Positions 24,577 through 35,694 of a stretch of DNA of 64,000 nucleotides are shown in pieces; positions within the stretch are counted from its first letter, which is position 1; every line of letters begins with the position of its first letter. A program made the position numbers and the translations under genes. This DNA is from Fallopia convolvulus (Eukaryota > Streptophyta > Magnoliopsida > Caryophyllales > Polygonaceae): NCBI GenBank assembly GCA_964016875.1, contig OZ024729.1, forward strand, positions 24,014,494 to 24,078,493, given 5' to 3'. The notes under the pieces were generated by a model. That model worked only from the letters and a program-made list of their open reading frames with translations, searched no databases and was not told where the DNA came from.

Positions 24577-25483
24577 TTTTATAAGGTAAAAATTAGGAGG
24601 TCCCCTACCGGGGACGTTCTAGAGCATCTAAGTGGATGAGAACTGAAAGTTCTGGATGACTCATAATGGAATCAATCGGAAGACTATGGCCCAACTTAGC
24701 AATTTTATCGGCCACAAAATTACAACATGTACTCACATGAGAGATATGAATGGCTTCAAACCAATTTAGAGAGGATACAATATCTGATATTAAGATGTCC
24801 ACATCCTATGGACATTCTCCTTTCTTAAGAACTACATTAATTACTGTTGAGTTATCCCCTTCTATTTCTAAATTCTTTAATCCCAATTGTTTTACTCTTA
24901 TAATTCCTTCCATGAGAGCAAGCGCTTCAAATTTTGTTACTAATGCACAACCAAATTTTGAAGATGGTATATCAAGGGCTTCTGTATTTGAGTTTCTTAC
25001 AATAATCCCCGACGCTGTTGAACCATTCATTAATCTAGAACCATCAAAGTTTAGCTTACAAAAGCCCGCTTTAGGTTTAGTCCATTTTTCTTGCTTTCGT
25101 CGTTGTCTTTCCATGTTCCCATTTCCTTTTTTAGGTCTTGGATTATCGTCATATTCTTGTTTTGTTCTCTCCCATGCCTGAATTTGCATGATAATATATT
25201 GCACTAAGTTTGGTATGAAGTCATTTGGGGTTTGTTGAAAAACTAGTTTATTCCTTTGGTGCCATATCCCCCACCAACTTACTGCTAGTTCTGTAAAGTC
25301 TCTTATACCTATTTGATTTTTAATTTCATTTAATATGTTCCGTGGTGTTTTGTTTGTTATGTCTATACTTCTTAATACATGTTTTGTCTTAGGGTTTATC
25401 TTTTTACAAATACTTAGTGTATGTGTACATTTAACCAGAATATGGTTTGTATCCTCATACGCTCAATGGCATAAAATGCAACT
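24577..25483 (-). mobile_element. 5'-truncated LINE, 3' part
   Basis: Read on the minus strand, this part holds the rest of a zinc-binding zf-RVT segment (CILCH, then EDTNHILVKCTHTLS, about 25480-25400) and SWWGIWHQRNKLVF (about 25280). A type-I RNase H-like (RVT_3) domain follows: KLNFDGSR, EALALMEGI, LEIEGDNSTVI (25060-24840), ending at a stop near 24605. A frame break lies near 24800. Its 3' end abuts ATGTATTTGAAGCTATT (24560-24576). The same 17 bases stand at 44942-44958, so the two pieces are one insertion later split by the Tat element. Confidence 0.85.
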
Positions 25484-26363
25484 GATGAAACCCGAAATCA
25501 ACCAGCTAGAAGATAAGAACGAGATTACTTTTATGTGACTAGGCAAACACTTGCTTTTATTTATCTCTTTAGAACGAGGTTACAAACGACGAGATTATGC
25601 CCTAGATCTCTTCTCGGAGGATTCAAGGTCTCTTCCTAACAAGATTCGAGACCTCCTAAATACTGTGAGATTCTATCACTTAACAGACTATTAACGAGCT
25701 CTACTCCGGTTGCAAGCCTAGGCTTGATGTCTTATGGCGAGGTCGAAAAGTTGATTGTGCATGCGGGGATTGTGGTCTGCGAAGTGACGTAGCGAGATCT
25801 CTGATTGAGACGAGGTCTCTTTGGGCGACTTGAAGTCTTTTTGTGGACCTTCACTTGGTTGTAGTGCGGACTTTAACGATGATTCAACACGTCGATCTTC
25901 AACGAACAAGATAGTTCTTGAGTTCAAGATGTTTTTTAACCCCTTTCCACGTTCGAGGTTCTCCTCTATTTATAGAAGAATTGGGAACATGGTTTTTCTG
26001 TTTGCTCGATGTGGGACGCCCGAGGCCGAGCCCTCTGATTGGCCGGGAGTGAGGCAATCAGTCATTTGTCGAGAATATGGTGGCCGCTGAGTGGTTAAGT
26101 GGGGCGGGGATGTCAGCTTTTGAACAGCAAGGTCGGGGCCTCGTTATTCATAGGGGAAAGTTTTCTTAACCGTCCTATTTAGTGAGTTCAGCGAGGTTTG
26201 GACCTCGCGATCGTTGTTTTGGGGCCTCGCCTGGGCCGGGACTACAATTTTTGGAGGGGTATGGCAAAGGCCCGCGAGTATATGCCTTGGGATTCCCGCC
26301 CAACTTCGCTATTTATCATACTAGGGTCCCATCGTTCATACTCTGTTATTTTGCGCACCATCA
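25484..26363 (-). repeat. 3' LTR of the Tat element
   Basis: 880 bp, near-identical in structure to 43884-44765. Its outer edge interrupts the LINE zf-RVT coding sequence at the CILCH motif. Confidence 0.9.
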
Positions 26364-27347
26364 CAACCCCATGGCATGTGGGTATCGGCCCGAGGGTCGC
26401 AGATCATATATGCGCGATGTTCGATCCTCCAGACTCGGGGTGGGAAGTTTTTAGTTTTGAGGAATTTTTTCAGCGAGTTCCCAGGGTTACGGGTAGCGAG
26501 GTCCGAGGATCTTTTTGCGAGGTTTGGAGGTTCGTGGGCAACGAGGCCAGAAGATCGTTTTTGCGAGGATGAACACTTGGAGGTTTTTTTCCTTGTTACG
26601 CACTTGACGAGCCCTGGGCTCGCTCTCCCCTTATTCATTAATGGGCCTCCAAAAGAGATTAGGCCCATTAAGTTTTTTAGAACTAGGAGAGGCCCAAATC
26701 CGTACTCTATAAAAACGCCTTTACACATCCCTCTTCTCCTCATTCTTCATCTTCCTCTCCGAACAACCCCTTCCTCTCGTACTTCAGTTTTCTCGATCTC
26801 CGGCAAGCAGGCGAAGCGTCTTTACCGATTTCAAGGCTCGCAACCGTCTTTCCCACACCAACCTCTGACAAGTAAGTGGTTGATCCTCCCTGTGCATGCG
26901 TTTTTGGTATGTTTCTTCTTTTTCCGCTTCGTGCCTTAGGTGGAGGCGGTAGACTCCTGGTGTTTTGCGTCGGTGTTACGGTGGCGAAACGGTGGGAGTG
27001 GGGGTTGCGCAGGTAGCCCGACGATGTTCTCGAGCCCTTTGGTGCGTCAGCCGACGGTTAAGTTCATCGCCACTCCACTTTTCGAATTTCGAATGCTTCT
27101 TGGGAAACCAAACGTCTCGCCGCTTGGGCGATGGGACGTTTGATCTTCCAACCGCTGTCTTCCACTCTGCCCTTCTGTTTTGGTGCTTCACATTCTTCCT
27201 AGGTCGTCCCATCTGTCAGAGTAGCCCTAGGGTCCCGCGTCCCTTACGCTACCACCTCGCGTTTCCTTTCTTTTTTGTTTTGTTCGACGTCTCCAAACTT
27301 CTTCTTTTCCAGGTGTTCACCTTTTGTGACCTCGATCTCGCTTTTTC

Positions 27348-29845
27348 ATGCCTAGAGGAGCCTCTCCGAGCCCTCCATCAGGCCTCGCATTCAAGCTTCG
27401 GGAGAAGTTTTACGAAGAATCATCTGAGACCGTAGGGACCGTTGAAACCAGCGACTCCCAGAATTCGAGGTCCCCTTCGATTGTGTTCAGTAACCCCTCA
27501 CCTAGCGCCTCCGACACTTCTATTACCTCGCTCTTTCCCCGATTACACGCGTCTTTCGGGGTACAGATGGCCTCATCTTCGATTTCTGACGAAGAACTTA
27601 TCGGCCCTGATGCGCGGTCGTCTGACTCCAAGGACCAGCCGAGCTTCTTTGCGGAGTATATTACCGATTATGTGTCGTGCATCCCTCCCATCCTCGAATA
27701 GCGGATACCGATGACCCCAAACCCCTTGATCGGGATCTTTCTGCCCGAGGGGGCCCCGACAGTTCTTAAGCAGGGGACCCTTGAAAAGATCGCGAAGGAT
27801 TTTCCTTGGCCCGAGGGGGTTGAGCTGGCGCTCCCCAAGGGGGAGGGCTGCTCCTTGGCCCTGTATGAACAGTGCGTGGTTGTTCATCTGCCCAGCCTCC
27901 AGGCCGGCTTCCGGCTGCCACTCGCTCGGCACATAGTCGACTTTTTATGGTTAATGCATGTCTACCCCGCGCAACTGTTTCTCAATGCATGGAGGCTCCT
28001 GTGCGCGTACACCATCTGAAGCCACGAGATCGGGGAGGGGCCCGAGATGGACGTTATGGAGAGCTTTTTTATGGCGAGACAAGAGCAGAGGTCATGTCTC
28101 GTCAACCTAAGTTTACCCGGGCTCAAGATCACAACTACTCCGTCGAACATCGGTCAGTGGAAGGACAAGTGGTTCTTGGTCCAGGACCGCTCTGGGAGGT
28201 ACCTTAACTTCCCCTCGTCACCGGACAATTTCTGTCGTCCCAAGTGGGAGCTGGATGTCACCGAGATCAAGGCTCGGTTTGCAACGCCGCGCCAAGCGCC
28301 CTACTGGGAATACCTGGCGCAGGACCGGCTTGAGCGGGCGGGTCTGAGTCTCACCTTCCCGAACCTCGAGGGCGCAGAGTGTACCTATTTCTTTATGTTT
28401 TCTCGTTTTTGCATTGTTTCTTGTTTTACTTTGTGTTAGATTTGGATTACGTGTGGTAACCGCGAACCTCGCTTGGGTCGTGTATTTTAGATTTTGATTG
28501 CTTGTGATGATCACGAGCCTTGCTCGGACCAAGCATTCTTAGATTTCGATTGTTTGCGGCCCTCCCCATTCTCTTTTACTAACTCGCTTGTTTTTCCAGT
28601 GAATCTTTTGGATGCCTTGGCCTCGAGGGCACAAGGGAAGAAAGTCGTGGGCCCCCACCGCGCAGACCTCTCGGGCCCCGAAGGCCCTGACGGCGAAGAC
28701 GCCGGCCTTGACGTCGAAGGCGTCGGCCCCTGCAAAAGCCGCAGGGGTAAAAATTATTGGGGGCGCCCAAAGGAGACGCTACTAGAGCGTCCTACCAGGC
28801 TCCCCGAGGATCCGACGACGGGGCTGGGTCCAAGCAGAAGGAAGCGGAGGCGTCGCCCCACAAGGAAAAAAAGGAAGAAGCACAAGGGGGATGGCCAGCG
28901 TAGTTCCTCGGGGAGGGAGATCATGCCCAGCCCCAATTTTGAGGGGCGGGCTCTTTCCGCCACCGGTCCTCCTGCCGCGAAGTTCCACTGCCCCGGGCCG
29001 TCCCGGGGTGCGCTCAGGAACTGGAACAAGGATGACTGGAAGGAGGAGATTGCGTGGGCGAACAATCTCTATGAGGACGCCCTTAATGACGAGGCCCTCC
29101 GCTACTCAACGATGGTACGTTTTGTTTTTCTTTGTAAGCCTCGCTTGTTTTCTCATGCTTGTTCTCTCCTAACATACTTTTGGTTTTTTCAGCACAACTT
29201 CTTCGAGAACTACAACTGTAGTCGCATTAACCGCCTCCATAAGAGGATGGACAAGATGGAGGCGGCGCTCAAGGCCAGCACAGAGGAGTGCACGAAGAAG
29301 GAGAAGGCTCTCGCCGAAGCCGAGAAGCGGGTTCGGGCCGCGGAGGTCGCGGCGAAGGATGAGGCCAAGGACACGACCAAGGAAAAGGAGGAGGAGGCGA
29401 AGGCGAAGGCCTTGGCTAGGGACCTGCAGGTCTCGGTTGGGATCTCCGGACAAAACTCTCCGAGGAACACAGATACTTTAAGGAGAAAGAGTCGGAGCTC
29501 CAGAAAGTGGAGGAAGAGAACAGTAGCCTTCACCACCGCATCAAGGAACTTAACGAAGAGGTGGACGCTGCAGGGCCCAAATATGTCAAGTCGGCCGAGT
29601 ACCAGGAAGAGCTGTTGAGCAGCATTGATGGGATGTACCGGCAGGACATTCGCATAGGGGTAAAACAGGCGGTGGTGGAGTATCAGCACATCGACCCCCG
29701 CATCGTCTCTTTCATCCCCAACTATGGACTAACCATGGGGGAGACCGGGGAAGAGCCCGAGGGAGAATGCGAATTCTTCCTCGACAACGAGAGCGGGGTT
29801 GCACCAAGCGAGAACGAGGTTCCTGCCGCAGACCTCTCGGTCTAA
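27348..29845 (+). pseudogene. Antisense extra ORF (Transposase_28 type) of the Tat element
   Basis: This gene runs opposite to gag-pol. A Ser-rich N-terminus (27348-27701) is followed, after a frame change near 27705, by SLQAGFRLPLARHIVDFLW and LFLNAWRLLCAYTI (about 27890-28016), matching the 'putative gypsy type transposon' family (PF04195). An in-frame TGA at 28017 precedes MESFFMARQ and WKDKWFLVQDRSGRYLNF, up to about 28377. An intron of about 220 bp follows (acceptor TTTTTCCAG near 28599). Then come a basic linker, NWNKDDWKEEIAWANNLYED, a second small intron (29115-29191) and a long Glu/Lys/Ala coiled coil (29250-29560), ending ENEVPAADLSV. A frame change near 29430 and the TGA mark it as dead. 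Function in the family is unknown. Confidence 0.75.
28440..28560 (+). repeat. Two satellite-like units inside the extra-ORF intron
   Basis: The intron contains two diverged copies of ACCGCGAACCTCGCTTGGGTCG...TTTTAGATTTTGATT and ATCACGAGCCTTGCTCGGAC...TTAGATTTCGATT. They match the unit of the array at 30216-30675 (GATCCCGAGCCTCGCTCGGA...TTAGATTTTATGC). Confidence 0.75.
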
Positions 29846-30215
29846 GAAGGTTAGAACCCCGCCCTGAGCGATCCCAACCCCGCACAGGCCGAGCCTTCCC
29901 CCGATCTCGAAGTCATTGTCGCCTCGCCTATCCGCCCAGTCTCCATGGGCCCTCCCGCATACAGGTCGAGCGAATGAAGGGCGCCCTTGTAATATTTGTT
30001 TTTTAAGTATTTTGGTGGCCCCGCTGGGGTTTGTAATTATGATATTTTGGCCTTCGTGGCCTTACTTTATGCACTTTTCTTTCTATCTTTGCTTGTGGTT
30101 ACATCGCGTGCCTTTTGAGGGTTCCAAAGGCCCATTCCATCCCGATCCAACCCCATGGCTTGAGTGCTGCAAGACTTGCAGACTGCTCGAGCCATATCGA
30201 GCCATTCTTTTATGT

Positions 30216-30675
30216 TAGATTATATGCGTCGATCATGAGCCTCGCTCGGATCGCGCATGTTAGATGTTATGATGCGATCCCGAGCCTCGCTCGGACCGCG
30301 CATTTTAGATTTTATACGGCGATCCCGAGCCTCGCTCGGACCGCGCATGTCACAGTTTATATGCGGCGTTCCCGAGGCTCGCTCGGATCGCGCATGTGAG
30401 ATTTTATGCTACGATCCCAAGCCTCGCTCAGATCGCGCATGTTGGATTTTGTACGGCGATCCCGAGCCTCGCTCGGATCGCGCATGTTAGATTTTATGCT
30501 GCGATCCCGAGCCTCGCTCAGATTGCTCATGTTAGATTTTATGCGGCGATCACGAGCCTCGCTCGGACTGCGCATGTTAGATTTTATGTGGCAATCCCGA
30601 GCCTCGCTCGGACCACTCATGCCACAGATTATATGCGGCGATCCCGATCCTCGCTCGGATCGCGCATGTTTTCTT
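30216..30675 (+). repeat. Tandem array A, about 60-bp unit
   Basis: About eight units, each built on GATCCCGAGCCTCGCTCGGA, then (T/C)CGCGCATGTTAGATTTTAT. It lies between the antisense ORF and array B in the 3' untranslated part of the Tat element. Confidence 0.92.
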
Positions 30676-30704
30676 GGGATTGCTCCCAATAATCCCGACC
30701 TCGA

Positions 30705-31150
30705 TTGATTGTCTCCAACCACAAGCGGGAAGTGAGGGGTGGATTCCCGCACTTAAAACCGAGTATCTCCAACCCCAAGCGGGAAGCGAGGAGTGGATTT
30801 GCGCATTTAAAATCGAGTATCTCCAACCCCAAGCGGGAAGCGAGGGGTGGATTTGCGCACTTAGAATCGAGTATCTCCAACCCCAAGCGGGAAGTGAGGG
30901 GTGGATTTGCGCACTTAAAATCGAGTATCTCCAACCCCAAGCAGGAAGCGAGGGGTGGAATTGCGCACTTAAAATCGAGTATCTCCAACCCCAAGCGGGA
31001 AGCGAGGGGTGGATTCGAGCACTTAGAACCGAGAATCTCCAACCCCAAGCGGGAAGCGAGGGGTGGATTCGAGCACTTAGAATCGAGAATCTCCAACCCC
31101 AAGCGGGAAGCGAGGGTTGGATTCGAGCACTTAGATTCGAGAATTTCCGA
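30705..31150 (+). repeat. Tandem array B, about 55-60-bp unit
   Basis: About eight units, each containing TCTCCAACCCCAAGCGGGAA, then GCGAGGGGTGGATT and (T/C)GAG(T/A)A. The sequence is unrelated to array A. The open frames across it on both strands are a by-product of the repeat. Confidence 0.92.
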
Positions 31151-31223
31151 ACTTAGTCAATATCGTAAAATAACTCATCACCTTTTATACACAAAATTCA
31201 GTGACGACAAGAATCCAAAAACT

Positions 31224-31312
31224 TTACAGATAATATCTTTTGAGTCGAGCGACATTCCACGTCTTGCTTATAGTGCGCCCCTCGCTATCTTTTAGCTTAT
31301 ATTGCGCCACTC
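31224..31312 (-). pseudogene. Integrase C-terminal tail of the Tat element
   Basis: Minus-strand codons ending in a stop read QYKLKDSEGRTISKTWNVAR followed by LKRYYL. This matches the last residues of Tat-type polyproteins (G.Y.L.D..G...P.TWN...LK.YY). It is joined directly to the truncated Athila LTR at 31313, so everything from the RT core to this tail has been deleted. Confidence 0.8.
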
Positions 31313-32424
31313 TTACCACGACATAATCATGCATACGAAATAGTGTGAAGGATAAATAACATGCCTCAAGGATAAAGCTATCAACTTTCGTTGATTCAAG
31401 CAAGCAAATCAATCAATTTTCACAAATCAATTCACTTTCTACTTATTTTTGTTCCAAAGCTTGAAACTTTCGTTATCGAACAATATCAACATTCAAGGTT
31501 ACAACTTTCTCTTTCAATCAAGCAATAAACTCGAATTACTACGACTTTCGTCTAAGTATAAGAACAAAACAAGTATATAAAAGATAGAAGGCATTCAAAC
31601 ATTCATCACACACATTCAATCATGCATAACTATGTCGGGTTTTCAACCCCGACCCTAGAAAAGCTAACTACTCACTCATGATCGAAACAAAACAAGCAAT
31701 TAAATTAAAGAAGAACATTGAATGGGAACTAAACAAAAGCTTACTTGAATTATAAATCCAAACTCGTCTTCAAACACAAACTTCAAAACCGAAACAAAGA
31801 AAGCACAAACTCGGTTGTCTCTCTCTCGACTCGTCCTATCGTCCGAAAGGAATCCACCGAATTCTCTCTTCCAAAACTAGACTTAAAAAAAGGTATTTAT
31901 ACTAAGAGAAACTATCTAACAAGATTCCTAAAAGATAAAACTTTCCTAACTAAAAAGATTGCGAAATAAAAGATAGAAAAACTGAAAGTCGACGCCGCCT
32001 ACCGACACATGCCACCTCGGTGTCGACCTGCACAGGGTCAGTAGACTCTTGCTGAACTTCTTCGACCAAACTCTGCTGCACAGCTCGGTACCGACCCTCA
32101 TATGTCGGTATCGAGGTCTCTGTCTTGATTCTTTTGTACACTTTGCATAGCTCCTTTTGGATTTAACGGGATCTTCAAAGCGTATTCTTCTTCTCTTCTC
32201 TTCCATCAAATTCCACCATCATCCTCTCGATCAAAACTCCCTCGGAATGCTCCTTTCTGCTTCGAAAATCTACAAACAAAACACTAAAACGGAGTAGCTT
32301 CAATACTTTTCACAAAATATGTAAACTTATCCAAAAACACACAAACCAAACACTAAAACTCAACTAAACTAAGCTAAACAACTAAGAAAAACTCCCAAAA
32401 ACTATACTAAAAACATGAACATCA
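31313..32424 (-). repeat. 3' LTR of the Athila-type element, truncated
   Basis: Aligns with 40162-41269 and ends GAACATCA. The counterpart of 39825-40161 is missing at the junction with the integrase tail. Confidence 0.9.
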
Positions 32425-32440
32425 AATACCCCATACTTAA
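32425..32440 (-). other. Polypurine tract of the Athila-type element
   Basis: Minus strand CTTAAGTATGGGGTATT directly precedes the LTR start TGATGTTCATG. Similar AAGTATGGGG motifs recur at 34003-34013, 35753-35763, 36028-36038 and 36924-36934. Confidence 0.7.
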
Positions 32441-34126
32441 GTTTGCTTGTCTTCAAGCAATCACTAGACATAAACCAAAACTAATCATCATGCTCATCAA
32501 GTAATAGCCCTCATTTAAAAAGCAACTTCAAAGACAACAAAAATAGCAAAATGACTCTTAACGTCATCACACATATATAAGCACTAATACACATAAGCAA
32601 CCACAATCCAACCTCACCAAGGATAATGTGTTTCACTCAACTCTCATGTGTTTGGGCTTGTAAATTCATCTCTCAACTCAATCTTATATGCAAAAACTCA
32701 TAGAAATTGGAACTTATATCACCAAACTCTCCACCAAATATTTGTCAAAACAAGAAAAAATCATCAAGAGAACTTAGGCTCAATAAAAACTTCATAGAAG
32801 TTTCCATTCGGCCGGGTTGTAATGGGGCTTGGTAAAAATAATTAGGCGTGGAAAACTTTTGGTCAATTGGTGCTTATAATACCCGGGAATCAAAGACTCC
32901 TAAAAACTCATACAATTCCAAAACTTCTCAAAAACATTATACCAAACTCACTTTTCTTTATGCACTTCCTTTTCACTCACCCATTAAATCCTAGAAAGTC
33001 TCATAAAAACATAAAGAAACTCTTGGTTTTAAACTTTTGAACACTGCACATCTTCTTCTTTATTCCTTCCTTTTTCTTTCTCCTTGTTTTCTGCATTTTT
33101 TTTCACACGGCATGCCTCGGTACTGACCTAAGAGGGTCGGTATCGAGCTGTATTTTTCTTCTTCTTTTTCCCTTCGAAAACTTCGATACTTAGCCCACAT
33201 AGGTTGGTATCAAACTACAATTCCTTTCTTCCTTTGTGCACTTTTCTAACCAAGAGATCTTTTTACATAATTGAAACAAGAAACTTCCAATCTACCCCCC
33301 CCCCCAAACCTTTATTTTTGAACCAAAACATATCTTTGCACTCAACAAAAACAATTCCTCTCCAACTAAATCCTAATCCCCGGATAGGGTCAAGCTTATC
33401 TCGGCTAGGGATAATTTTATGGAGCAACAAATAAAAGGCTTAGGCTCAAATTTGCTATCAAAAACAAGGATAATGTAAGGGTGGATATGGATTAACAAGG
33501 CTTATGAAAAATAAGTTCTCTATCATATGACTTTCACAAGTAATGAACTAAAAATCTCATACAGGTCTTGAGAAATAGATAACCATCACAATTCCAAGAG
33601 GTAATATACATAAAGAGAGCAAATCACACATGAAAAATCAAGGCTATAAAACAATAGCTCACAAGGTCAATTTTGTGTTGGATTGCAACTACTCATGCAA
33701 ACAGTTATACATGCTCAGTTTCATCATATGTTATTTCACTATGAAAACAATTTCATCACGACTATACTATCAAAAACATGCTAAAAGTAAATTACATGGT
33801 CATGCTAAATAAAATATATCATAGAACCATAAGATTAAGGGTACTCATCTATTCTAAAATCTTTTTGGATTTTTTAAAAAATTTCAATTTTTTGTGATTT
33901 TGATTTTTTTAAGAAAATGAAAACAACTAAAACAAGAAACAAACTAAAGCAAGAACAAGAAAACACACAAAAACAAACAAGAAAGTTTTCTTTTACCTTC
34001 CTACCCCATACTTCAACATTACAGTGTCCACACTGTAAGAATAAAGCAAAGTATAAGAAAAGATAGGGAAAAGAAACTTACAAAACAACTGTCGAAGCAA
34101 AGGAAGCATCCTTGAAAGCGAGATCC
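32441..34126. other. Non-coding 3' region of the Athila-type element
   Basis: AT-rich with no ORF I can support. It holds one copy of the GGTACCGACC-type palindrome near 33117-33153 and a decayed one near 33185-33215. Confidence 0.6.
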
Positions 34127-35694
34127 TCATTGGTTTGGTGGTGGGAAGTAGTGCTCAAAGTTGCCCATAAAATGATACATTGTCCGCCAGCGTTCTTCAT
34201 CAACTGTTACACGTTGCTCCATCGTCCTCCAGCGAGCGTCAGTCCTTTGTTGTCGTGCATCCTCAAGTGCCATGCGAGCTGAATAGACATCTTGCCAATG
34301 ATTCATCCGTTGGTGGAGCTGAGAATGCTGCAAATTCAGCTGTTGCATCTGGGATGTCAAATCTTATGCCCACTAAGAAGGAGCATTTGAACTAGAGTAG
34401 TTGGCTTGGGGCGGCAACTAGTAGTGGTTGTGCTGCTGGAAGTGGCCGTGCTGGACAAAGGGGGCGTAAGGCACTACACCGAATGATGGTGGCTCGGTGG
34501 GATGATGAGCAGCCTCGGTGTCAAAGTGAAACGCCTCGGTGCTAGCCTCGAAGTACTCGGTACCGAGGCCAGGATGCTCAGTACCGAGGTTGGCGTTCTG
34601 TTCTGGGGCTTCGGTACCGACCTATGGATCCTCGGTACCGAGCCCTGCTGTAGGGGCTGGCTCGTCCTCTTCCACAGCAGCCCCCTAACGCTCGTACCTC
34701 GACTCGAATTCCCGCAATGTCGGCTCGTCTTGAGGCTTCTTGGCCAAGGGGAACGGTTGAGACGTCCATGCTTCATACCAGTTTGGCACATGCACCAACT
34801 CCAACTTGTCCCAGGTGATTATCACGGTTTGTCCAAGAACCAAGGTAACGACTCCCCTGTATGTCTCTGAAAAATGCCACAAGACCACCAGTACTTCGAG
34901 TTCAGCTTGTGGGAGCTTTGTGCATTATAGCTTGAGAGGTCGACGTTGAGAGCCATTGCCAAGAGGCTCACCAAGTTGCAACAGTAAACCTCTTTTGAAG
35001 TAGTCTCGTATTTCTCTACATATTTCAGCCATTCAAACCCCAAGTTCATGGGGGCGGGGTCCTCAAAGAAAATGGTACGGAGGCATCCAACCTCCGTTCT
35101 TGTCGGCTTGGAGAGCTCCTTTTTGGGCCAAATGGTTGCACCCAAAACTGTGAGAATAATCCTAAAAATGGGGTTAATGATGTGCACCCCTGGAAGTGCT
35201 GGTGCGGTAGGATTAACTTCTCCAGAAATGTAGCTCCAAGTATCTGTGACCTTGAAATCATCAGGAGCCTTGTAATCTCGGGAGTGGTTAGGGAAGTCGA
35301 GGAGTAGGTTGAACTCTGCCATATTGAACTCATGATCAGCGTTGCCTAACCGGAACCTGATCCTTCCCGCAGATGTCTTGGACTTAAAGCTGATGTGGAG
35401 AGTGGCTATGAACTCTGAGGTGAGAGCCGGATAATGCGGGACGTCTTCCTTTTTGAGGAGATGTGGCACACCGAGAATAGCGAATGCATGCTTCACATCC
35501 TCATAGATGTCGGAGGACTTTGCACTTGATCTTGAAAACCATCTTGTGAGATGGTCCTTTTCGATGACAGAATTGAAGATCATCAGTTGCTCCCTAGTCG
35601 GCAAGATGACCTCATCCATTCTCGGAGGAGATGGAGATATTTCGGTCCTCCTCTTCTTGCCTACCCTAGAGTTGGCTCTGCTTGAGCTAGCCAT
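34127..35694 (-). pseudogene. Athila ORF1-type protein gene (env position)
   Basis: The main frame (35694 to 34822, 290 aa) begins MASSSRANSRVGKKRRTE. It contains DVKHAFAILGVPHLL, IRFRLGNADHEFNMAEFNLL, GVHIINPIFRIILTVLGATI and KYWWSCGIFQRHTGE. The pattern resembles the Athila ORF-1 family (PF03078). In Athila elements this gene lies between pol and the 3' LTR, the position of env in retroviruses; its function is unknown. The frame then shifts. Downstream pieces (YRGVVTLVLGQTVIITWDKL, then several LGTE peptides, then a Gln/Met-rich end at 34360-34127) continue the protein with stops near 34685 and 34380. There is no clear transmembrane segment. Confidence 0.65.

Noticed and set aside
26376..26939. 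187-codon plus-strand frame next to the Tat 3' LTR
   Set aside because: No recognisable domain. It lies in the untranslated region between LTR and antisense ORF and overlaps several other chance frames in GC-rich DNA.
28494..29618. One 374-codon frame across the middle of the antisense ORF
   Set aside because: It begins inside the satellite-like intron and reads through the second intron. The spliced model fits the domain order better.
30216..31150. CRISPR-like look of regularly spaced repeats
   Set aside because: The units are tandem with variation throughout and no distinct spacers, and they lie inside a plant gypsy element.
30357..31295. Several 100-196-codon frames on both strands with repeating peptides
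   Set aside because: They are translations of tandem arrays A and B, with unit length near a multiple of three.
34502..34870. 122-codon plus-strand frame
   Set aside because: Antisense to the ORF1-type gene and driven by GGTACCGA palindrome copies.
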